Origin: Dendronalium phyllosphericum CENA369
GTDB lineage: Bacteria > Cyanobacteriota > Cyanobacteriia > Cyanobacteriales > Nostocaceae
Assembly (NCBI RefSeq): GCF_016056275.1
Contig: NZ_JAECZA010000289.1
Coordinates: 1-64,000 of the forward strand
Direction: 5' to 3'
Length of the DNA stretch: 64,000 nt
The notes below the pieces were generated by a model that made no database searches, was not told the origin of the DNA, and worked only from the letters and a program-made list of their open reading frames with translations. Of this stretch, positions 27,364 through 36,541 are shown in pieces. A program made the translations under genes and the position numbers. Each line of letters begins with the position of its first letter. Within the stretch, counting starts at the first letter, position 1.

Positions 27364-27605
27364 TCAATCGGCAACTAAGTAACAAATCCATAGCTTTACT
27401 GTCCGAGATGTCCGCTGTAGTATGCTTGTTAGCATTTTGATTATCGTAGACCTACCCGCACTATTGCGGCCGATAAAGGCGATCGCCTGACTATCAAGAA
27501 TGCTGAGACTAATACAGCAACAATCTCTATTCGCGTGCGGTTGAATCCCCAACCTTGGCTGAAGGTAAACTTCTTACATAAATTTTCTAGTTCGACGGCA
27601 GCCAT
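27364..27605 (-). pseudogene. Remnant of an ABC-transporter ATPase gene
   Basis: Reading the minus strand from ATG 27605 gives MAAVELENLCKKF, a typical ABC ATPase N-terminus, then QGWGFNR. The frame is lost, and resumes as QAIAFIGRNSAGRSTIIKM with LTSILQRTS, clearly derived from a Walker A region (usually FIGPNGAGKSTTIKML). The key Lys is Arg, the frame is broken, and no Walker B or signature motif follows. It is a degraded fragment between two functional loci. Confidence 0.72.
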
Positions 27606-27881
27606 CACCGATGAACTCCTACATTTTGTAAATCAAAAGACTACAATCAGTTGGCGATCGATCTGACGTTTTAAATTTTTAATTTATTAGTAACTTTTTT
27701 TGGTTTTGCATGTGCCTTTAGGAAGATTTTAAGGTGATTTTATTGATAAATAGCTAAAAAAAGGAATGGTTATTTAAAAACTCAGGCTGGCTAGACCATA
27801 AGCGTTGTAACTCCGATTTTTTGGGGATAACATGGGAATAAATTCCTATCTTCGTACACCACGTCTGGTGTCAGTTTTTTT

Positions 27882-28148
27882 ATGGAAATACAGTTAATTA
27901 ACATCGGTTTTGGCAACATCGTATCTGCTAACCGAGTAGTTGCCATTGTTAGTCCAGAATCTGCTCCAATTAAGCGGATAATTACCGATGCGCGAGACAG
28001 AGGTCAACTAGTTGATGCAACTTATGGTCGGCGGACTAGGGCTGTAATTATCACTGATTCCAGCCATGTAATTCTTTCAGCGATTCAACCAGAAACGGTA
28101 GCAAATCGTTTTGTGATTTCCCGCGAGCATCATGTTGTAGATAATTAA
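27882..28148 (+). CDS. remA: RemA-like protein (DUF370)
   Basis: The 88-residue protein is a full-length DUF370/RemA member: [61 protein letters not shown]. In Bacillus, RemA is a DNA-binding regulator of matrix and osmoprotection genes; in cyanobacteria its role is little known. The gene is directly upstream of gmk, the same order as in Firmicutes, which suggests an old pairing. Confidence 0.9.
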   Translation: MEIQLINIGFGNIVSANRVVAIVSPESAPIKRIITDARDRGQLVDATYGRRTRAVIITDSSHVILSAIQPETVANRFVISREHHVVDN

Positions 28149-28321
28149 CGCAGGGTGGGTCAATAGCCCCACTCCTATTTGCACCACATCGGCAGTACCA
28201 TGTGAATTAGATATTTCTGTCACTCGTGCTACAAACTTGTTAGTCAAAGTTCGCTCAAACAACGAACACAACGCTAACGACTAAGGAATAATATTTATTG
28301 ATTAATTCACAGGTTAAACGG

Positions 28322-28921
28322 ATGATGCAAGTTTTACCAATCCAGAGTTGTGCTACTACCAAAGAAGGTCAGTCTCCAGGCAAACTGATTGTTCTAACTG
28401 GCCCTAGCGGGGTTGGCAAAGGCACTTTAATGCGATCGCTATTACAGCGTCATCCCGAATTGTATTATTCCGTATCGGTGACGACTCGTTCTCCCCGTCC
28501 TGGAGAAATCAACGGCAAAAACTATTACTTTATGAGCCGCAGCAAGTTTGAACAACTGGTTGCTCAAGGTCAATTCTTAGAGTGGGCGGAATTTGCTGGT
28601 AATTATTACGGCACTCTCCGTGAAGCTGTCCTTAACCAGGTTTTGTCTGGTAAGTTGGTAGTGCTGGAAATTGAGCTAGAAGGGGCAAGACAAATTCGTG
28701 CTTCCTTTCCTAGCGCCCTCAGCATTTTTATTTTGCCGCCTTCTTTTGAGGAATTAGAGAAACGGATACGCGGTCGCGGACAGGACTCACAAGAAGCGAT
28801 CGCTCGTCGTCTGTGCCGTGCCCAAGTAGAAATTCAAGCTGCTGATGAGTTTGATATTCAAATCGTTAATGATGATTTTGAAACAGCTCTCAATGCGATC
28901 GAAGCAGCTTTGTTTAAATAA
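28322..28921 (+). CDS. gmk: Guanylate kinase
   Basis: Gmk phosphorylates GMP to GDP. The P-loop is [17 protein letters not shown] near residue 25, and the GMP-binding part reads [29 protein letters not shown] and [16 protein letters not shown] chose ATG 28322 (199 residues; a second ATG follows at once) rather than the TTG at 28298. It follows remA by 173 bases. A strong terminator lies 48 bases past the stop. Confidence 0.95.
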   Translation: MMQVLPIQSCATTKEGQSPGKLIVLTGPSGVGKGTLMRSLLQRHPELYYSVSVTTRSPRPGEINGKNYYFMSRSKFEQLVAQGQFLEWAEFAGNYYGTLREAVLNQVLSGKLVVLEIELEGARQIRASFPSALSIFILPPSFEELEKRIRGRGQDSQEAIARRLCRAQVEIQAADEFDIQIVNDDFETALNAIEAALFK

Positions 28922-28969
28922 TTAAAATTCCTGAAAACGACAACCAAGCATTCTTTATACCAAACAGTA

Positions 28970-29027
28970 AAGGACACAGAGAAAAAGCATAGCTGTTTCT
29001 TTGTGTCCTTCAAACATTTTTTATTTC
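28970..29027 (+). terminator. Rho-independent terminator of gmk
   Basis: Arms of 15 bases with two mismatches (AAGGACACAGAGAAA at 28970 and TTTCTTTGTGTCCTT at 28996-29010) are followed by CAAACATTTTTTATTT. Confidence 0.8.
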
Positions 29028-29055
29028 TGCTTTATTGCCAACAATTAGATTGGTA

Positions 29056-29112
29056 ATGTCAGTTGTCATTAGTCAGTTGCTAATTTTTTTACTAACCACT
29101 GACTACTGACAA
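29056..29112. repeat. STRR-derived inverted repeat
   Basis: GTCAGTTGTCATTAGTCAG on the left and CTGACTACTGAC on the right enclose a T-rich centre. Similar GTCAGT arrays occur at 7624 and 53882. It lies between the convergent gmk and psaL genes. Confidence 0.55.
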
Positions 29113-29135
29113 AGTTACAACTACCCAAAATTCAA

Positions 29136-29657
29136 TTAACCAAATAAACCTTGAATTAGTTCAAGATTGCTAGTCAAAAAGTAAGCGACTACTGCACCAC
29201 CAATACCACCAATTAAGAAACTGCTGGCAAAGTTGTTCCAGCTTTCTTTAGAGTTAAAAGCATCTGCTGGTGGGTTGGGTACGGTAACACTAGCAAGTGC
29301 TTTAGGAGGATTGCTATTGGCATATAGAGATAAAGCACCAGTAAGAAGCACAACCAAGCCAATAGCTGATAGTAATCCAGCTAAGTTAGCATTGTCTGAA
29401 TTCCGCAGAGGACCCAACTTAGCGAAGGGGCCAAATATCCAGTAACCATGAGCTGCTCCAATTTCTATCGCACGCCTACCAACACTGAGACCTGGGCGAT
29501 AGGCAGGCAAGTTATTAATAAACCACTTCACCAAGGGTGAAGAGTTAATTGGTGTTTCTAGGTTGCCTTGCTGAGGATCGCGCCCTGCGGGAAAAACTAC
29601 TTCCCGATTTCTCGGATCGCTGGGCAGATTTTTTGATGCATCTACTGCTTGCGCCAT
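29136..29657 (-). CDS. psaL: Photosystem I subunit XI PsaL
   Basis: PsaL sits in the thylakoid membrane at the trimer or tetramer interface of photosystem I. The 173 residues include SSPLVKWFINNLPAYRPGLSV-type N-terminal sequence, the conserved RAIEIGAAHGYWIFGPFAKLGPLRN, and membrane helices LAGLLSAIGLVVLLTGALSLY and SFLIGGIGGAVVAYFL. It follows psaF-psaJ on the same strand after 268 bases with a hairpin, so it may also have its own promoter. Confidence 0.97.
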   Translation of the reverse strand: MAQAVDASKNLPSDPRNREVVFPAGRDPQQGNLETPINSSPLVKWFINNLPAYRPGLSVGRRAIEIGAAHGYWIFGPFAKLGPLRNSDNANLAGLLSAIGLVVLLTGALSLYANSNPPKALASVTVPNPPADAFNSKESWNNFASSFLIGGIGGAVVAYFLTSNLELIQGLFG

Positions 29658-29774
29658 ATTTTATGTTCGCCTCTAAATTACAATGGTGGCATTTTTATAT
29701 TAATAATATTCGTAGCCAAAGATGCTTTTTATTTGCGAAGTTAAAAAAAATTAATTTAATTGCTTTCATAGAAT

Positions 29775-29807
29775 GAAACTCGCAAGCTATGTAGCCTTAC
29801 GAGTTTC
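29775..29807 (-). terminator. Hairpin between psaJ and psaL
   Basis: GAAACTCG (29775) pairs with CGAGTTTC (29800). It could attenuate the psaF-psaJ transcript before psaL. No long T run follows on either strand. Confidence 0.4.
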
Positions 29808-29925
29808 AAAAAGATATTTTCACAGCCTATTTTGGCAACAATTTAACCTAATTAGGCTGAACAACTCAACAACACAAATTTAGGCAAAAGACAACACATT
29901 CAACTGTCTTCAATCTATTTTCTAC

Positions 29926-30075
29926 TTATGGTAGTGGGTGGAAAAGTAGATCCGGGAAAAAGCGGTTGAATTCAATCAAAATACCTGCTGTGATTGTCAG
30001 CCAAATGGTAGCTGCCACTGGCGCGGTGGAAAGAAATTTAATCAAATAGGATGGTTGATCGCCTTTGTCCGCCAT
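29926..30075 (-). CDS. psaJ: Photosystem I subunit IX PsaJ
   Basis: A 49-residue protein, read directly from the sequence: it starts [20 protein letters not shown], has a single membrane helix ([17 protein letters not shown]) and ends [13 protein letters not shown], the standard PsaJ ending. PsaJ stabilises PsaF in photosystem I. It lies 39 bases after psaF, the usual psaFJ operon. Confidence 0.96.
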   Translation of the reverse strand: MADKGDQPSYLIKFLSTAPVAATIWLTITAGILIEFNRFFPDLLFHPLP

Positions 30076-30114
30076 GAATTTAGCCTCCAAAACAAATGAA
30101 TGAATTACACCGAA

Positions 30115-30609
30115 TTAACGTGGAGAAACTGGAATTTCTTGATCTTTGGCTGTTAATTTGCCAGAAAGAAATTCTTGGAGTGCTGCTGCTGGCCAAGCAA
30201 AGCCTGAAGCAATAATGGGTAATGCCAAGCCAAGGTCGATTTGGATCTCTTTTAGCTCAGGATTGGAATCCTTCTTGACAGCTTGTATGTAGGCACGACC
30301 TACCCAACCAATCCAACCAGCAATATAAAGGAAGAGAATACTAGGAATCAAAAAGTCGCCAGCGCGGTCAAGACGACCATCAACAATCAAGTGGGGATAA
30401 CCCTCAGGCCCGCATAGAGCTTGTGAATAACGCTCAAACCGCTTTTGCCCTGATTGGGGATCGGCAGTGGTGTTACGGGCATTTTGTGCCAGTGCTTGAA
30501 AAGCAGGAGAGTCTTTACAGGGTACGAGATCGGCCCCTAAAGCTTTTGCTGGTGGAGCAAAACTAAATGAAAGACAAATCACTAAAATCAAAGCAAACAA
30601 TCGTCGCAT
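30115..30609 (-). CDS. psaF: Photosystem I subunit III PsaF
   Basis: PsaF is the lumen-exposed subunit III of photosystem I, near the plastocyanin/cytochrome c6 docking side. The 164-residue precursor has a signal peptide ([20 protein letters not shown]) ending before [11 protein letters not shown], a lumenal part with a second Cys in [17 protein letters not shown], a membrane helix [17 protein letters not shown] and a C-terminal hydrophobic segment. It is divergent from tsaD across 176 bases. Confidence 0.97.
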   Translation of the reverse strand: MRRLFALILVICLSFSFAPPAKALGADLVPCKDSPAFQALAQNARNTTADPQSGQKRFERYSQALCGPEGYPHLIVDGRLDRAGDFLIPSILFLYIAGWIGWVGRAYIQAVKKDSNPELKEIQIDLGLALPIIASGFAWPAAALQEFLSGKLTAKDQEIPVSPR

Positions 30610-30785
30610 GAAGTTATTTCCTTTTATTACAAAAGAAAAAGTTTTATGTACAAAACGAAGCGGCTTGTACAGTCTTTATTTGGATAACTAGCATGTCATC
30701 ATACTCTTGCGCGGGAACCGAGTAAAGTTTAAGTAAATAAAAGTTAAAGCTTCTCAAACAAGTTGTTATTTGGCACAACCTTAAA

Positions 30786-31835
30786 ATGGCAATCGTTTTA
30801 GCAATCGAATCTAGCTGTGATGAAACTGCTGTTGCAATTGTTAACAATCGTCAAGTTTGCAGCAGTATCATTGCCTCGCAAATCTCTGTTCATCAGCAGT
30901 ATGGCGGGGTAGTACCGGAAGTCGCATCCCGCCAGCATTTAGAAACAATAAATGGAGCGATCGCTAAGGCTTTAGAGCAAGCCAAACTAGATTGGGGGCA
31001 AATTGAGGGAATCGCTGCAACTTGTGCCCCTGGACTAGTAGGAGCGCTATTAGTAGGCTTAACTGCGGCCAAAACCTTGGCGATCGTACATAAAAAGCCA
31101 TTTTTAGGCGTTCATCACCTTGAAGGTCACATTTACGCTACTTATTTGAGCGAACCAAGTTTAGAGCCTCCTTTTCTTAGCTTACTCGTTTCTGGCGGAC
31201 ATACAAGCTTGATTTATGTCAAGGATTGTGGTAGGTATGAAACGTTGGGTGAGACCCGCGACGATGCCGCAGGTGAAGCTTTTGACAAAGTAGCGCGGTT
31301 ATTAAAGCTGGGTTATCCAGGCGGCCCGGTAATTGACAAGCTGGCCCAAGAGGGTAATCCCCTAGCTTTTGCCTTACCAGAAGGAAAAGTTTCCCTACCG
31401 AGCGGTGGATATCACCCCTATGATGGCAGTTTTAGTGGGTTAAAGACAGCGGTACTGCGTTTAGTGCAGCAGTTAGAGAAAGATGGTGGAGAAGTACCAA
31501 TAACAGACGTAGCGGCTAGCTTTCAAGAAACTGTAGCGCGATCGCTAACCAAAAGAGCGATCGCTTGTGCCCTAGACTATGGTCTAAATACCATTGCTGT
31601 TGGTGGAGGGGTAGCAGCTAATAGCGGGCTGAGAAAAACTTTACAAGCAACCGCTGCCAAGCATAACCTCCGCGTCCTGTTCCCCCCCATGAAATTTTGT
31701 ACCGATAATGCTGCCATGATTGCCTGTGCAGCAGCTGACCATTTATCCCGCGGTCATACATCCCCAATCACCTTAGGTGTTGAGTCTCGGTTAGCCTTAA
31801 CCCAGGTGATGAAGCTATATCAGCCTGCTGGATAG
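30786..31835 (+). CDS. tsaD: tRNA threonylcarbamoyladenosine transferase TsaD
   Basis: TsaD transfers the threonylcarbamoyl group to A37 of ANN-decoding tRNAs. The 349 residues contain [14 protein letters not shown], the metal-binding [12 protein letters not shown], the nucleotide site [31 protein letters not shown] and the late [17 protein letters not shown] with the third metal ligand Asp. A TsaC/Sua5-type gene for the preceding step of the pathway lies at 37944. Confidence 0.97.
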   Translation: MAIVLAIESSCDETAVAIVNNRQVCSSIIASQISVHQQYGGVVPEVASRQHLETINGAIAKALEQAKLDWGQIEGIAATCAPGLVGALLVGLTAAKTLAIVHKKPFLGVHHLEGHIYATYLSEPSLEPPFLSLLVSGGHTSLIYVKDCGRYETLGETRDDAAGEAFDKVARLLKLGYPGGPVIDKLAQEGNPLAFALPEGKVSLPSGGYHPYDGSFSGLKTAVLRLVQQLEKDGGEVPITDVAASFQETVARSLTKRAIACALDYGLNTIAVGGGVAANSGLRKTLQATAAKHNLRVLFPPMKFCTDNAAMIACAAADHLSRGHTSPITLGVESRLALTQVMKLYQPAG

Positions 31836-31862
31836 TTAAATGATTAATAACCACTGACTCTT

Positions 31863-31935
31863 GTACAGACGCGATTAATGAGCCAGCGCGTTGCGGGGGT
31901 TCCCCCCGTTGTAGCGACTGGCGTCGCGTCTGTAC
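31863..31935. repeat. 73-bp near-perfect palindrome (MITE/REP-like)
   Basis: Perfect 12-bp ends (GTACAGACGCGA and TCGCGTCTGTAC) enclose a second inverted repeat, GCCAGCGCGTTGCGGGGG against CCCCCCGTTGTAGCGACTGGC. The whole can fold into one long hairpin. A shorter relative of its ends, GAGACGCGCCATAGCGCATC, occurs inside the end of rqcH near 61690. Confidence 0.8.
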
Positions 31936-31951
31936 GACAACCGATAACTGA

Positions 31952-32884
31952 CTAATAACTTTTGACTACTGACTCTTGAGCGTTAACTATTGACCGAATG
32001 TGAGAAGCAACCGCATCTGGCTGTTCTAACATTGCCAGATGTCCACAATCAGGAATTTCAATCACATTGTCTCCGCAATATTGAAAAAGCCGATGAAAGC
32101 TAGCCAAATGGCGCACATACTTAGGTTCCATTACTTTGTCATTGGCACCAGCGAAAAAATATACTGGCTGTTTCAGTTGAGACACTAGCTGGGGTAAACG
32201 GTTGATTTCTTCTTCAGTTGTAGAGTCTAATAGCGCTCCCATAGAAGCTTCTGGGTCGGCTACGACGAAATCAATCACTCGTTGACGTGCCCAATAACGT
32301 TCCAAAGGACGGGCTACACTTGTTCGAGTAAATAGCAGATCGATTAAAGGAACCTGAGATAACCAGCGAGGACGGACTTGCAAAAACCGCTGTCCTGCGG
32401 AACGAAATTCCTCAAAGGCTTCTTTGAGATAAATACCGCCGCCTGCATTGATACAGATGACCCCTTGAATACACTCAGGCATTTGAGCAGCTGCCCATAG
32501 AGCGATTGTACCGCCTAATGAATGCCCAATTAGCCAAGCATTGGTAATATTTAGCTGTCGCAAAAGCACTGCTAAATCACGAGCATAAGCCGCTGGAGTG
32601 TAAAGGGAATCAAATGATGAGTTGAGCGCTCTACTAGAGTTAGGAGTCAAATCTAAAGAAGTTTGTGCTCGACTACAATCTGTTTCTGGCAAAGACTGAG
32701 ATTCACCAAATCCTCGCAAATCATAAGAAAGACATTGCAAATCTACTGAAAGGCGAGAAATCACAGGTTGCCAGTATCCACGGCTATTTAGCCAACCGTG
32801 GATAAATACCAAAGCATAGGGGCAGGATGTAGGAGCCGTTAGTTCGTATGCGTGTGGAACGCCCAAGATTTCAATGGTTGCCAT
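31952..32884 (-). CDS. Alpha/beta-hydrolase
   Basis: The 310-residue protein from ATG 32884 (MATIEILGVPHAYEL) is a typical alpha/beta-hydrolase: the oxyanion segment ALVFIHGWLNSRGYW, the nucleophile elbow LIGHSLGGTIALW with Ser, an acid near FFAGANDKVMEP, and His in DCGHLAMLEQPDAV. It lacks a signal peptide. The substrate cannot be inferred. It is downstream of the ACT-domain gene on the same strand, but a hairpin and AT-rich spacer lie between. Confidence 0.9.
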   Translation of the reverse strand: MATIEILGVPHAYELTAPTSCPYALVFIHGWLNSRGYWQPVISRLSVDLQCLSYDLRGFGESQSLPETDCSRAQTSLDLTPNSSRALNSSFDSLYTPAAYARDLAVLLRQLNITNAWLIGHSLGGTIALWAAAQMPECIQGVICINAGGGIYLKEAFEEFRSAGQRFLQVRPRWLSQVPLIDLLFTRTSVARPLERYWARQRVIDFVVADPEASMGALLDSTTEEEINRLPQLVSQLKQPVYFFAGANDKVMEPKYVRHLASFHRLFQYCGDNVIEIPDCGHLAMLEQPDAVASHIRSIVNAQESVVKSY

Positions 32885-32940
32885 ACTTATATCGTACTCC
32901 CAAGCAGAGGTAAGACTAAATAAGGAATGACACACATAAG

Positions 32941-32984
32941 TTAAAAATTAAAAGTTTTTAATTTTACATTTTTAATTTTTAATT
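32941..32984 (-). terminator. AT-rich hairpin after the ACT-domain gene
   Basis: TTAAAAATTAAAA pairs with TTTTAATTTTTAA. A related motif forms the perfect hairpin after the RRM gene at 55076. Confidence 0.45.
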
Positions 32985-32990
32985 GTACGT

Positions 32991-33710
32991 TCACTTACCT
33001 AACAACCTCTGTCGCACACCTTCAGCAATTTTGTGACCCAGATATTCCGGAATTAAGCTTTCATTTGGCCCTAACAAATAAAGAATCAGCCTTGTACGTC
33101 CACGCCAAACCAATAAATTGGCATTGACTACCAGCAAATCTTCTTGCCAAATGGCATACATGACTTTATAAAATAATCCTGGTTGGTTATCAGCTTCAAT
33201 TACTAAAGCAGGAAGATGAAATACTGGATCGACATAAAACTCTGTCTGTACTTGTTCTAAGCCAGTGTCTAAGTTGAATTCTACTGCTAGCATCTCTTCT
33301 ACCTCAAACCGCCCTCCCAAAGCCTCACGAATGGCACGGCAAACGTTTTCTGCGGTTTTCTCTGTCAAGGCTTTGCTGCCACGAGATACCAATAATTTGA
33401 TAAAAACCAACATCGGCGGTCGAATTTGACCATATAAGCTTAAACCGTGGATAGTTAGCCCATAAGCTGCCAGTACACCAAAAATATCGCTGAGAAGAAA
33501 CGACTGGTTGCGGTAGGCAAAATGTAGGGCACTTTTGCTACCTTCCGGTTTTAACTCTATAACGGCGCGTCTGGTTTTATAGAGACGGTAAGCTAGCCGC
33601 AAGTTTTGCAGTTGAATTTCACTGCTAACGAATTGCTCATAAAACTGGGGAAACGCTCGATTGAAGCGCTTTAAGAGTTCTAGAGTGGAAGATTTTAAAC
33701 CAGAAGCCAT
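32991..33710 (-). CDS. ACT-domain protein, possible regulator
   Basis: The 239-residue protein seems to carry two ACT-like modules: NQSFLLSDIFGVLAAYGLTIHGLSLYGQ in the first half and ALVIEADNQPGLFYKVMYAIWQEDLLVVNANLLVWRGR-type sequence in the second (quoted in parts). The second resembles the C-terminal ACT domains of PII uridylyltransferase (GlnD), but no nucleotidyltransferase or HD domain is present. It is thus likely a small-molecule-sensing protein without catalytic part. Target and ligand are unknown. Confidence 0.75.
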   Translation of the reverse strand: MASGLKSSTLELLKRFNRAFPQFYEQFVSSEIQLQNLRLAYRLYKTRRAVIELKPEGSKSALHFAYRNQSFLLSDIFGVLAAYGLTIHGLSLYGQIRPPMLVFIKLLVSRGSKALTEKTAENVCRAIREALGGRFEVEEMLAVEFNLDTGLEQVQTEFYVDPVFHLPALVIEADNQPGLFYKVMYAIWQEDLLVVNANLLVWRGRTRLILYLLGPNESLIPEYLGHKIAEGVRQRLLGK

Positions 33711-34158
33711 GGGGACTGAGGATTGGGGGTTGGGGACTGGAATTGCGAACTAGGGATTGGGAAACTCTACTATAAATTCACTAGAGAAAAAATCATTACG
33801 CCTGATATGTAAACATGTAGTGTTACCAATTTTTGTCCTATAGTCTTCATTTTCTTTAAAGATAAGGGCTTGTGACAAATTATTCTCTAATCCCTAATCC
33901 CTAGTTAGTCAGATACAATTCACTTTCATGTCCTTGCCTTTTGGGGAATTTCTCCTAGGCCTTACAACAAAATGCTAAAGTTGAAAATGATTGGTGTGAA
34001 ACACACTTTTGAAAGCTGTTGCCACTGGTAATTCCTTATACACCCAAAGCAATTTAAGTGTAAGGCTGATTTTAGATGGTATTGGCTTACCAAAAGGTGA
34101 ATCAACACTCATAGAGAGTGGCAACCGATTTTAGTTATACTACCCGAACCACGTTGGC
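33711..34158. other. Divergent intergenic region
   Basis: Near 33715-33770 there is a purine-rich repeat of GGGGACTG / GGGATTGGG units, also found near 44605-44645 and, inverted, at 44768-44803. The rest holds no visible gene; it should contain the promoters of the ACT-domain gene and the GNAT gene. Confidence 0.5.
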
Positions 34159-34683
34159 ATGGGTTTTTGGAAAACTTGGTTTAGTACTCCTGAATCTGTA
34201 TCGGCAACTAAGACAACAGGCTTTGAAGACCATACAGCAGCTGCGGGCGACCCTAACGCCAACAGCGATCGCATCGTTTTTAGTACGGAGCGAGATATCG
34301 ATCTATATGAACTAGAAGAACTATGTGATGCTGTCGGTTGGTCGCGTCGTCCTTTGAGAAAAGTAAAAAAAGCTATTGAGCATAGTTTTCTCGTAGCCTC
34401 TATGTGGCAAGTGCGAGGAAACCAAAGGCGACTCATCGGTTTTGCCCGTGCTACCTCAGATCACGCATTTAATGCCACTATTTGGGATGTGGTAGTTCAC
34501 CCAGACTTTCAAGGTAAAGGACTGGGCAAGGCATTGATGAAATACGTGCTGAAAAAACTTAGAAGTGAAGAAATTAGCAACGTAACTCTTTTTGCCGACC
34601 CTCATGTTGTAGATTTCTATCGTGGTATGGGCTTCATGTCCGACCCAGAAGGTATTAAAGGTATGTTCTGGTATCCACACTAA
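34159..34683 (+). CDS. GNAT N-acetyltransferase (copy A)
   Basis: The 174-residue protein contains the acetyl-CoA-binding motif [26 protein letters not shown], in two readable parts, and the N-terminal receptor part [21 protein letters not shown]. It resembles the cyanobacterial/plastid Ycf52-like group. The paralogue at 39656 shares IDLYxLxELF, GFARATSD and TIWDVVxHPD. In plants and cyanobacteria related enzymes acetylate protein lysines or melatonin precursors; the substrate here is unknown. The C-terminus ends MFWYPH. Confidence 0.9.
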   Translation: MGFWKTWFSTPESVSATKTTGFEDHTAAAGDPNANSDRIVFSTERDIDLYELEELCDAVGWSRRPLRKVKKAIEHSFLVASMWQVRGNQRRLIGFARATSDHAFNATIWDVVVHPDFQGKGLGKALMKYVLKKLRSEEISNVTLFADPHVVDFYRGMGFMSDPEGIKGMFWYPH

Positions 34684-35014
34684 TGTTGAAAAGCAAATCC
34701 CTGCAAGCCACACAAAACTCAGCGATCGCAAGTAAATTCTCTAACTAGAATGTGGTTTGACTGAGAACAATTCACAAGCAACCACAAGCAACCAGATGTC
34801 TTTATTTATAAAGGTAAGTTGCTACTAAAACTTGAATCGCTGTTGGCCGATAATTAATTTTACTTAGACTACGATCGAAGTAATGAGTCAATATTTTCTA
34901 AATCTGGTATGATAACTTTGGTTATGTGGTATAGTAGAGTAAGGCTGTTTTGCCAAACTTAAGCAATAGCTATTGTGTAAGCTAAAAACCAGTAACCTTC
35001 AAAGTAAATATATC
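34684..35014. other. Intergenic region upstream of tRNA-Pro
   Basis: No gene is visible. It must contain the tRNA promoter. Confidence 0.4.
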
Positions 35015-35088
35015 CGGGATGTAGCGCAGCTTGGTAGCGCGCCTGCTTTGGGAGCAGGATGCCGCAGGTTCAAATCCTGTCATCCCGA
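35015..35088 (+). tRNA. trnP-UGG: tRNA-Pro (anticodon UGG)
   Basis: A complete cloverleaf can be drawn: acceptor CGGGATG with CATCCCG, D arm AGCGCAGCTTGGTAGCGC, anticodon stem CCTGC/GCAGG with loop TTTGGGA (anticodon TGG), T arm GCAGGTTCAAATCCTGT, discriminator A. The 3' CCA is not encoded. Confidence 0.97.
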
Positions 35089-35691
35089 TTTAAAATTTGC
35101 AAACTATAAGTTCCACATATCCTAAAATATATGGAGTTTTTTGATACCCAATAAAACAATTAAAATTTGCTATCTATCAAACCAAGGATTAACTGAAATT
35201 TTTTTGGTACAATCTACGTTTAAATTGTCAATTTTACCCAAAAGTACATTTTGGCTGTTTGACTGTTGAATGCGTTAGTCAGGGGAGCATCCTTGACTTA
35301 AGTTTTGTATGCGGGAGTTATAGAACTAGTGGCAAGTGGAACGATTGATTATGTAGTAGCGTCACCTAAATATTGACAAATCAAATGGCATTGGCCGCTT
35401 CAACAGTCGGGAAAATCGTTACCGCCTTGAGAGCAACTTATAATAGGCATCTACAATATTACGCAGTGCATCGCCAGCCAAAATTGAAAAACACGCAATT
35501 TAAGCACAGTAACTATAGCAATTCTCTAAGATTTGGAAATATCAGGTTTTCAGAGTTGAATTCTAGCATTTAACGGCGATCGCAACATTTTTACATCTTC
35601 AAGAGATTGCTATATAACTAAAGCTAGTTGGTGCTATGCAAATCCAACAACTTGTCTGACTTAATTGATTTTATTGATGCGAGGAGCAGTC
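35089..35691. other. Long leader region before the Tic22-like gene
   Basis: A T-rich stretch follows the tRNA closely (from 35090) and may end its transcript. The remaining about 500 bases have only a short frame (35373-35573) without support. The end holds GAGGAG as the ribosome site of the next gene. Confidence 0.4.
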
Positions 35692-36522
35692 ATGAAAGCA
35701 TTAGTTCGCTGGGGCGCGACATTGGGTTTAGTGGGAAGTACTCTGCTAGGAACAGTTTTTATCGGCAATGTCCCAGTCTTGGCATTGCCAGAACAACAAA
35801 TAAAAGAAAAATTGGACGCTGTACCAGTATACTTGATTACCAATGAAAAAGGTTTACCATTGAGTCGTCCTCTGCCAGAGGCGCAAAATGGTCAAAAATC
35901 GGGTGGTTCGGTGACAGGTGTTTATTTAAGTCGCCAAGATGCTGTGGCTTTTATTACTGAGCTGCGGAATGCTAAAGGCAAAGACCCAAAAATGGAAGAA
36001 TTGGTAAAAAGCTTACAGGTAACAGCATTACCTTTGGGAGTGATTTATCAACAACTGCAACAAACTAAAAATCAGCCCAACCGTCTCGTATTTGCCTTTA
36101 AACCTGTAGACCAAGAACTTAAAGGGGCGATGGACTTGCTGCGCCAAAGCGGTCAGAAGATAGACCAGTTTAAAAGCGTACCTGTTTTTGCTGTCAGATT
36201 TGCACCAGATAAAGGATATGTACCGATTAAGCTGACAGCTAACAATCAGCAACTTATTCCTCTATTTTTCAGCAAGCAAGATGCACAAGGTTTATTGAGC
36301 CAAGTGAAGCAAAAAAATCCCAAAGCTGATATTCAGGTAATAGACGTGGACGGAGTGATCGATACTTTACAAAAGAAAAATGATGAATGGCTCAAACAGG
36401 TAGTCTTAGTGCCTTCCCAAGAATCGAGAGAATATATCAGGACTTTACCTGGAAATAACACATCCAAAACTCCTGGAAATAATCCCAACAATGCACGTCC
36501 TGCGGCTGCACCTAAAAAATAA
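35692..36522 (+). CDS. Tic22-like family protein
   Basis: I chose ATG 35692 (MKALVRWGATLGLVG), directly after GAGGAGCAGTC, giving 276 residues. It has a signal peptide ending near VLALPEQQ. The mature part matches the Tic22 family: LDAVPVYLITNEKGLPL, VYLSRQDAVAFITELR, then a second half with VPVFAVRFAPDKGYVPIKL and LIPLFFSKQDAQGLLSQVK, which is the internal duplication of the fold. The C-terminus is low complexity (Asn/Pro/Ala). Cyanobacterial Tic22 is a periplasmic or thylakoid chaperone for outer-membrane biogenesis. It is 19 bases upstream of prmC. Confidence 0.9.
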   Translation: MKALVRWGATLGLVGSTLLGTVFIGNVPVLALPEQQIKEKLDAVPVYLITNEKGLPLSRPLPEAQNGQKSGGSVTGVYLSRQDAVAFITELRNAKGKDPKMEELVKSLQVTALPLGVIYQQLQQTKNQPNRLVFAFKPVDQELKGAMDLLRQSGQKIDQFKSVPVFAVRFAPDKGYVPIKLTANNQQLIPLFFSKQDAQGLLSQVKQKNPKADIQVIDVDGVIDTLQKKNDEWLKQVVLVPSQESREYIRTLPGNNTSKTPGNNPNNARPAAAPKK

Positions 36523-36541
36523 GCATCCATAGTGCGATCGC

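Noticed and set aside
35373-35573. 66-codon frame upstream of the Tic22-like gene
   Set aside because: No start signal and no recognisable content; treated as leader DNA.
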